This document shows positions 56,159-64,000 of a stretch of DNA of 64,000 bases, one piece after another (positions within the stretch are counted from its first letter, which is position 1; each line of letters starts with the position of its first letter). Made by a program: the position numbers and the translations under genes. The notes under the pieces were generated by a model, which searched no databases, was not told the DNA's origin, and saw nothing but the letters and a program-made list of their open reading frames with translations. The DNA comes from Apoderus coryli (lineage: Eukaryota; Arthropoda; Insecta; Coleoptera; Attelabidae): the NCBI GenBank assembly GCA_911728435.2, contig OU452199.1, forward strand, positions 14,890,860 through 14,954,859, read 5' to 3'.

Positions 56159-57139
56159 CCAATGTTAAAAATGTTAGAGAAGAAATATGTGTGCATACTT
56201 TCACCCTTAATTACTGCTCGCCATAGATCCAGTCTTACGCGTTTAAAATATTATCTTCCCAATCAAGAGATGTTTACAATGAGAAAGAGCAGTAGTTGAA
56301 AAATGGTAATCCATATTCGCCGAGCTACCTATACCTACATATTTTTAAAATATTTATTTGTTTTACATTATTGCTAGACATCAACGAATTCAGGGTCAAC
56401 TTATAATTAGCAATTCATAAATGAAAATAAAACATCAAAGAGTGATCTTTGTGTAACTTTATTTTCGGTAACCACATGCAATTATTATTCTGATAATGTG
56501 GATTTAATGAATATTAAATATTGTTTGTATTGGGTATGTAAATATATTAAAATCAGAGACCATGTGCTTAAAAATAATAAATAAATTGTATGGTATTTAT
56601 GTTACTGATTATGTAGGTAGTCGGTATAATCCAATATGGATAATAATTATTAATAACCAACAAATTGACTAATCCCGTGTTTAGTTGATTTATTTTAGCC
56701 AAAAGTAGGAATTGTTCGTTGTCTGCATTTGAATGGACTTTCATAGAACATTAATATATAAATGTATTTTTGTGTTTTGTTTAAGTTTTCCTTTTTATTA
56801 AAAAAAAAAACAACAAGTATCTACAATTTAACATACTGCGTGTATACACGTGCCAGTATTTTACATCGTTGCCATCAAAACTCCAATATTAAATATTCAC
56901 TAGTAAATCGATATTAAATCTTGTGTGTCTGACAGGAGAATGATTTTAAACGTCTAGTTTATAATATACAGGGTGTTCGGAAATGATGGTGCCCAAAATG
57001 CACCACTTATTCGCCGCGAGAAATAAAGGAACACGTATTTTTTTGTTTGATCTTAGTTTAATATTTGGGACACTTGGAGGCTTTTCATTTACTTTTTCCT
57101 TAGTAAATTTGGAACAGCTATTTAGTATTGTACTTCAAA

Positions 57140-57480
57140 CCAAGAAGTAATGTAAACTTAACGACTTTATCTTCCTCAATCTGAGGAACCAAAATAAGCT
57201 TACAATGCCCCTGTATAGAACAGCCATGTTTCTAAGAATTTTCACTTATAATTCTGTAACTATGTTCAACTATTATCAAAATGTCTAGATTTACTGAATG
57301 TAACACCCTATAAGTTTAAGAATTGGTTAAAGGAACATTTACTTTCATGTTAATGGGATTTATTATTGTATTATTATTTTATTTTTATTTTGAGATGTTT
57401 ATATTATTTCGAATTATTTGTAGTTTACTTTAAATTGTTTTATTTTGTTTGTTTTCTTCTTTTGTTGTTTTTTGTTTCGT
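57140..57480 (+). mobile_element. LINE C-terminus and 3' UTR, same family as 55935-56158
   Basis: Peptide MPLYRTAMFLRIFTYNSV and then LRNWLKEHLLS resemble the end of a non-LTR ORF2, with a frameshift between them. The following 3' UTR is homologous to 55935-56090. No (ATT)n tail is kept. Confidence 0.5.
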
Positions 57481-58034
57481 ATTGTTTACGTACCACACAC
57501 ACGTAGGTACTCCTTCACACATTTTAGGTCAGAACTAATACATTTTAACTATTGTTTCTCGAAACTATAAAATTTGACATTTGTTCATGCCAAAACATGA
57601 CTTTATTTTTTCGTTACTTCTAATAGTTTTCGAGTAAATCACGATTCAAAACTCCACGATATTTATCTAATTTCCATCCATACAAACGAATTCACAGCAT
57701 TCGTATACCATACAAGGGGTAGGAATCAATTATATATATATATCCCCCACGACTTAATAGAGAGGTACAATTGAAGGAATTGCTCATCTCTAACGCATTT
57801 ACAGTTATAATGAATTTCTAAATTACTTTGAACAATACATTTAATAAATGTTTGTAATTTTTTTTTATTTTTTTCTTTTTAATTAAGCAACTGTATTGTT
57901 TATTATTTATATTTTATTAATTATTTTACATTAAGTTGACTGATTATTTTATGTGTTTTTAATTATTTAATTGTTCATTTGACTTGCCTATATATACACT
58001 TAATGTATGAATAAAAAGGGCTCTAAATATATAA

Positions 58035-59176
58035 AATTAACTCTGTTTTATCAGATGTTAGAAATATTGATATAGGAACTCCTCAAGGCAGCATACTGGG
58101 TCCACTTCTTTTCCAGCTCTATGTCAATGATCTACCAGCAAATATCACGCAGGGTCATGTCTATATGTACGCTGACGATACCACGATTTTGCTGTCTGAC
58201 AAAAATCTCGAGGCACTGAAAGATAAAATTAATCAAACCCTCAATGAATTTCACACATGGTGTCGGAAAAACCGCCTAATGATAAACTATAATAAAACCA
58301 AGACCCTAAACTTCAGTAGACATATAACATAAAAATTTTAATGTAAACTTCGAAAACAATCAGTTAGCTTTTTCAGATTCAGCTAGCCTATTGGGAGTGA
58401 TAGTGGATCCGACGTTGAGCTGGGCGAAACATGTTGAGAGATTATGTGGCAAATTAAATAAAAACTTATTTGTGTTACATTCCTTGAAGAGGTTTATGTG
58501 CGTGAAGTCGTTGCTCTCGATTTACTATGCTATGATTTACTCAGCAGTTGCATATAATATAGTGGTCTGGGGTGCTTCAGTGCACCTCACTGAAGCTCAC
58601 AGAATTTTTATTCTGCAAAAACGGGCAATCCGATGTATTTTTGGCATTCCCTATAGAGGCAGCTGTCGGGAGGCATTTAGAGCCAATAAATTACTCACCG
58701 TCCCATCCATTTACTTGTATAAGTTGTTGTCTGATATTTTTTAAAAGCAAACATCTGACTCCCACCTGTGTCGGTGTCAGTAGTCATGATTATCCAACCA
58801 GAGGAAGAGATAGGTTGTACTTACCGCGTCCTAAGTTTGAATTCTATAAGTCACCATCATATGCGGGCTGTTTCTTTTACAATTTACTTCCTGAGGACTT
58901 ATAAGGACCTGTCAGACTGAGAGAAGATTTGAGTATGAATTAAAGACATTTTTGATTGACGGTACATTCTATACCTAGTGTGCAAGAATTCATAGATGCA
59001 CTACAATAACACAACATTATTTTAAATTGTTGACACTTTTTGTTTTTCTTTGTTTGTTATTTCTGTATTATAGTATTTTTAACGTGTCCGTTTATCTGTA
59101 TACTGTATATGACTTGCCAATGTATACATTTGTTATACCTTATGATGGCCAATATATATTATTATTATTATTAATT
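58035..59176 (+). mobile_element. LINE, 5' truncated, reverse transcriptase palm to 3' tail
   Basis: A plus-strand frame from about 58070 gives GTPQGSILGPLLFQLYVNDL, VYMYADDTTILLSD (catalytic Y-A-D-D intact), and WCRKNRLMINYNKTK, then a stop near 58330. The next frame (58391-58744) gives LLGVIVDPTLSWAKHVERLC and IYSAVAYNIVVWGAS; another (58740-58904) gives HDYPTRGRDRLYLPRPKFEF and FFYNLLPEDL. The element ends at GGCCAATATATATTATTATTATT. This is the classic order of a Jockey/CR1-type ORF2. Two breaks make it inactive. Confidence 0.85.
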
Positions 59177-59189
59177 CGTTTAGGCATAG

Positions 59190-60320
59190 ACGAAAACGAC
59201 AGTGATAATAGATTAGTCAATATTGTGTTGTAAGTAATTTTAAATATAAAACTAAGGTACATTTGATTATATCAATAAAATAAATACATGAATTTTAAGT
59301 TTTCTTAGTCACAATTATGAATAATATTGTATTATAATATGAATAAATACATAAAACTATAAACTGCATTTCTATTTTGTTGGGTATTTGTTAAAAATAT
59401 TATGTGAAAAGCCTCTGTTATAATGGAGACAAAAGCCGTACCTACACCATTTAAAAGAATCACATACCTACACAATAGAGGATTATCAGTTTTACCACTA
59501 ATGGTGTCATTTAAATTTTATTTTTCCGTCGACCGTCCATTAATTATGTATTTTAACGCACTCAAAATCGTTCATTAATGACCCCTATTAATCAACGATT
59601 TTGTTATACTGCAACCAAACATACACACCATTTAAAATGAAGTAGCTGTTAGTACTATCTGTCATTGTATGTCATTATTTAATTTATTGTTATAATATCT
59701 TAAAATTCTATGTATAATTTAAAATTAAAAGATGGACATTGACGAAGTACGGTCCACGGAAAAGTTTTGTAACCAACTCGTGAATTAAAATGTCGATTAA
59801 CAATCTCGAACATTAACGCGCTCGCTCCGTTCGCGCGTTAAATTATCTCGATTGTTAATCGCCATTATTAATACACTTGTTCTTTAAATAACTATTAAGG
59901 AGTCAATGAATTATTGTGGAACCGACTATATCCATGTTAATGTATATTGAAATTTATATACCCAACAGAGTTGCGATCGATCTGTATAATGTCAGCAAAT
60001 GTAATAAGTCGCAAGTAAAAATAGATCATCACAATAAAACGTGAATAATTTACCATCTGTCTCTATAAAAACAATTTAACAAAGAAAGCATAATAATTAT
60101 AGAAATCGTATAGAGAAAGAAGCACTCAGTTTATTTTTATGTATTTAATTAAAATGTATTAGGTAGATTCATTTCACATGGATTGAACTACTAGGTACTT
60201 CCATATTAAAAAGTATGTCACTATTGCCACTTTTTTATAATTTTTAACGTCTTTATGGACAGCCTATGCATATTGGTATTATACTGGATATCTTTCGAGC
60301 TAAATTCTATATTCTAAATT
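59190..60320. other. AT-rich sequence with one strong hairpin
   Basis: Nothing coding. Contains the hairpin annotated at 59794-59861. Confidence 0.4.
59794..59861. repeat. Hairpin with CGATTAACAATC ends
   Basis: CGATTAACAATC (59794-59805) pairs with GATTGTTAATCG (59850-59861), and an inner TTAACGCGC pairs with GCGCGTTAA around a short loop. It looks like the core of a short palindromic element. Confidence 0.75.
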
Positions 60321-60329
60321 AATGTCACA

Positions 60330-61000
60330 TATCACATTAGAACTCCAATTGGTTCGAACGCAAAAGTGCCAAGGAAATCCTCAATTTCCACTTAAGGTTC
60401 TGTGGTTTGATGAAATGAGATTTACAAAACTGAAGAGTATTTAACAAACACAACAACGTGCTTTGGACCGAACAATATCCGCTCTGAAATTTAGGTTAGG
60501 TGGGCCATAAACGGACGCACATTATTAAACATTTTTCTTAATAACTTGACTGCACCTTGATATCTTCAAATATTACAAACTAACGTCGACCAAACTCTGC
60601 GAAATCAGGGAAATTTGCTTCACGATGTAGCGAATATGTATTTTCAGCAAGATGGAGCAACTCCACATAATTCTGGCATCATAACTGACTAACAGAATCA
60701 GCAACATGGAAAAACTGGATAGAAAATCGCGGTCCGGTTGTCAGGCTTGCTTGCTCGCTGGACCTTAGGCCTCTTGATTTTTGCCTTTGGCAATACTTAA
60801 AGGATAAAGTTTATCGCACTATATTCATTATATTATCATAAACACTTGGATAAAATAGGAGAACTTGAGCAGTTGAAGCCATTGGAGAAATGCCTGGACA
60901 AATAATTAAAAATTCATGTATGGCTCTAATTCATCGATGCAGGAAGTGCATTAATAACAGCGCTAGAATTTTAGTTTTGAATTTCAAATCAAATATAATG
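60330..61000 (+). mobile_element. Degenerate Tc1/mariner-like transposase
   Basis: Frameshifted plus-strand pieces: VLWFDEMRFT (first Asp region), YFQQDGATPHNS (second Asp; the track frame reads FSKME but the +1 frame restores the motif), NWIENRGPVVRL, LDFCLWQYLKDKVYRT (third Asp region), and LEQLKPLEKCL. The order fits the QQDG/FLW group. Neither terminus was found. Confidence 0.6.
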
Positions 61001-61150
61001 TTTTATTGCTTAACTTTACTATCAGAAATAAAAGATTATGTTCTAAATTTCATTATTTTTGGCCAAAGCTAATCAAAAGAAACTATAAAAATAAAGCTCT
61101 TAACAGATAAAAGCAAATAGGTAAATAACAAAGTTTTGACAGATAGGTTA

Positions 61151-63332
61151 CAGGGTTATTCACGCCATACGACACGGAATACTGTGGCTAAACTATTTAA
61201 TTTCCTAAAAGTTTTAGTTTGGATAAAAATGATTTATGGCTACATTTTAAAAATATTGTGAATCTATACAGGGTGTCCCAAATATAACAAATGAACTATA
61301 GTTGTGATTTTTTAAATGGAATACCCTGTATATGAATATATTTTTAGATTCCCCGTTCAAAATAAACCTAACTTTCATTAAAGTACATCTCACCTAAACC
61401 TGACAGTTTTTTAAATATCTTAATTTTTATAAAAATATAGACATAATTTGAATGAAAAAATTCACACCTATTCGTTTGTTCTTTTTAAGCCCGTCTGGGC
61501 TGATAAATATACCCACTCATCACTTCTTACGCAAATATAAAAAAAACCCCAATACTAAATACAGGCTGTCCAATAATATAAGTTATATGAACGTAAAGCT
61601 TAATTCGAAATAACTTATTTATTTCAAATGGAACACCCGGTATATGAGGTAAACATTAGATACACAAAGTTATTATCTGTTAAATATTATAATACTTTCC
61701 TATGGATAACTCTTGACGTTTTCGTGGAAAATGCACATATTCATAATATTAGGCGGATTTTTAATTGAACCTGTTAATTTCATGTATTTGGTGATGATGA
61801 AATTAATGATCTATTAATCACTATAAGGATATCCTATCTATAGATATGTATATTTTTCAGTTTGCATGGAAAAAGCACATATTGGTAGTAATAGGAACAA
61901 TTTTTCAAAATTATAATATTTGTCAAGTCAGCCATGAGAATCTGACAAACCATATATTTAAACAATAACAAATAAAACAAAATAACAAGATATACATAAA
62001 TACTGAGAATTCTTATAATAAATGTTCAAAATAATTGGACTCTAGGCGCATTTGAATCCTTTTCTTAAATCCTTCAACAACTTTAACCTGGTGTAACGCT
62101 TCTAAACGCTTCGTTTATTTGCTGCTTCATCTCCTCTATTTAAAAAATTTTTCATTTTCGATGATTTTTTTCCTGCCAATGTATAAAATTCAACACTATT
62201 TAAAATTAATATTGAAAAGTTCTCTATGCAGTTTGTTGCACTGTGTTTGGGTGGTATCTTTCGTTAAACTGCCTTAATAGTCTCTCGAAGACCGCTTTTT
62301 GGGATGATTTTGAGCCGGGAACCTTTGAGAGTAAACTCGCGATGCCACTAAAGCGTTTTTGGACCGTTCTCCCAGAATAAAAATCATGTCTATTCTTTCT
62401 CCTTTGGAATAGGTTCGCATTTTTGATTAATTTAATCAAGTCAAATGTCACAAATAAAAAACTGTTTTATGAAAAATTCCCAACTCTTAGGTAAGTATTT
62501 TCAACAGACTATTTGACAGTAAATATCAAATTAAAAAAAATGTATTGTGTCTTCTCAAATTCTCATGGCTGACTTGATAAATATGATAATTTTGAAAATT
62601 CTTCCTCTTCCATGCAAAATTAAAGATATACATATCTATAGATAAACTTTACTTTAACTTTAATTTTTGCATCATCAAATACAGGGTGGTCTACATGAAA
62701 CTACGAGATTCAATTAAAATTCGCCTAATATTATGAATATGTGCATTTTCCACGAAAACGTCAAGAGTTATTCATAGGAAAGTGTTATAATATTTGACAG
62801 ATAATTACTTTGTGCATCTAATTTTGACCTCATATACCGGGTGTTCCATTTTAAATAAACAAGTTATTTAGAATTAAACTTTACGTTCAAATAACTTATA
62901 TTGTTGGGCACCCTGTATTTAGTATTGGGGTTTTTTTATATTTGGCGTAACAAACGATGAGTGGGTATATTAATCAGCCCAGACTGGCTTAAAAAGAACA
63001 AATGAATAGTTGTGAATTTGTTCATTCAAATTATGTCTATATTTTTATAAAAATTAAAATATTTAAAAAACTATCAGGTTTAGGTGAGATGTACCTTAAT
63101 GAAAGTTAGGTTTATTTTGAACGGGGAATCTAAAAATATATTCATATACAGGGCATTCCATTTAAAAAAACAAAACTATGGTTAATTTCTTATATTTGGG
63201 ACACTCTGTATAGATTTACAATATTTTTAAAATGTAGCCATAAATCATTTTTATCAAACCCATGAATAAAACTTTTAGGAAATTAAATAGTATAGCCACA
63301 CTATTCCGTGTCGTATGGCGTGAATAACCCTG
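61151..63332. mobile_element. 2.2-kb foldback transposon with about 0.8-kb arms
   Basis: The ends CAGGGTTATTCACGCCATAC and their mirror (63332 inward) open arms of about 800 bp (61151-61955 and about 62556-63332), matched but not identical. The unpaired centre carries minus-strand transposase debris: a basic N-terminal-like stretch (KNRHDFYSGRT, LLRQFNERYHPNT; 62451-62224), then HQVKVVEGFKKRIQMRLESN, matching a Tc1/mariner C-terminal helix (about 62090-62030). Arms contain nested CAGGGTGTCC-type and ACACCCGGTAT motifs. No clear target duplication (flanks GGTTA and GATAA). Confidence 0.75.
62224..62451 (-). pseudogene. Transposase N-terminal debris in the foldback centre
   Basis: A 75-codon frame: FDLIKLIKNANLFQRRKNRH, a LLSKVPGSKSSQKAVFERLL helix and QFNERYHPNT. 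The QFNERYH segment is like the LFNERHPDK helix in the transposase at 33161-34234. No catalytic region. Confidence 0.4.
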
Positions 63333-63455
63333 GATAACATTGACAACAAACAATTACATTTGTTTTACAACCTACTAAGTAAAAATTGTCATCCAAAGAT
63401 ACGTCTGGTTTATGCTTAAAAAGCTCTTTTTATGCTCAATTTATTGACGTATACA

Positions 63456-64000
63456 CTGTGTCCAATATAAGAATGGGATAGCATTGGAATCTTGGAAATG
63501 CTAGGAGTTACCATATCGGTTAAATTAGAGAAAACTTCTACAATTTAAACACCTTTTAAATGGTGTTTTCAAAAGTAAACTAACTGTAGCAGATTTCGAG
63601 AATTTTAGAAAAAACTATATTTTGTGATTTTAGTTTTTATTTATTTCTAACAATATTTTTACAGATATAAAAATAATGAAAAGCACTTTCTCTGTTACTT
63701 TTTGAGGAGAATACGTTAGCGTTTACAAATTGTCACTACGACCTTTCGTTTTTGAATGACCATCATCAACTTTTTATTTTTCAATACGCCCTTGAATTTT
63801 TTATTGTTAAATAATTTAAAGCCATTTTCAATAAAAAAATAGGTGGTGTATCACACGTAATGGTTTAAACAAAATTTCAGTGTTTTTAGCTGTAATTTAA
63901 AATTATTATGTAAAAATAATGTAAGAAATAAATAAAAACTAAAATCGCAAAAAAATAGTTTTTTCAAAAATTCTCGAAAAAAAAAATCTTAAAAACACCA
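63456..64000 (+). repeat. Foldback element, left arm, cut by window edge
   Basis: Starts ACACTGTGTCCAATATAAG, the mirror of the terminus at 48605. It continues through TACTTTTTGAGGAGAATACG and TTTTTAGCTGTAATTTAAAA. From about 63905 it begins to read back as its own reverse complement (GTAAGAAATAAATAAAAAC), so the right arm starts before the window ends. Confidence 0.75.

Noticed and set aside
55631..56299. Small membrane proteins in hydrophobic open frames
   Set aside because: The Phe/Ile/Leu-rich translations come from T-rich LINE 3' UTR sequence repeated at 57350-57480.
1..64000. CRISPR arrays, bacterial operons, rRNA genes
   Set aside because: No regularly spaced repeats, Shine-Dalgarno-led gene runs or rRNA-like segments were seen; the sequence is clearly eukaryotic.

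Overview
The window looks like insect genomic DNA: very AT-rich, intron-bearing, and filled with decayed transposable elements (Tc1/mariner, non-LTR, Penelope-like, LTR and foldback types). Order is uncertain; a beetle-like genome is only a guess. No bacterial-style operons, CRISPR arrays or rRNA genes are visible.

The only host gene I can support is on the minus strand. It is an Atossa (FAM214A/ATOSA) homologue, rebuilt from five coding exons (19464-19670, 14012-14193, 6085-7302, 2702-2853, 2390-2562) plus a probable 5' exon at 38786-38831. All exon borders have GT-AG signals and compatible phases, and together they give about 645 codons. The gene runs off the left edge: the last exon ends inside the conserved Atos domain, and no further exon was found in 1-2389. 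Almost everything else between 1 and 38785 is therefore intronic, including a roughly 19-kb first intron.

Intronic repeats, left to right: a mariner-like remnant (3172-3510); a degenerate Tc1/mariner element with nested mariner and LINE pieces (7568-10501); an LTR element with primer-binding site (10829-11536); a minus-strand LINE (14779-16680); a Tc1/mariner-like element (16858-18137) and solo LTR; then, in intron 1, a broken retroviral-type gag with zinc knuckles, a MADF-bearing DNA transposon, a second nested Tc1/mariner element with an unidentified passenger (24102-26777), a tRNA-like repeat, a near-intact mariner (28887-30169), and an apparently intact DD41D element with 340-bp terminal repeats (32717-34803).

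Right of 38831 lies sequence upstream of, or in further 5' introns of, the same gene. It holds a head-to-head Penelope-like pair making a 507-bp inverted repeat (39325-40543), a well-formed hammerhead ribozyme (53187-53228) whose predicted cleavage site abuts a 73-bp inverted repeat, two hammerhead-like relatives, several LINE fragments, and large foldback structures at 47693-48605, 61151-63332 and 63456 to the right edge. The most notable items are the hammerhead/inverted-repeat modules, the intact DD41D element and the foldbacks. All base-level comparisons were made by eye.
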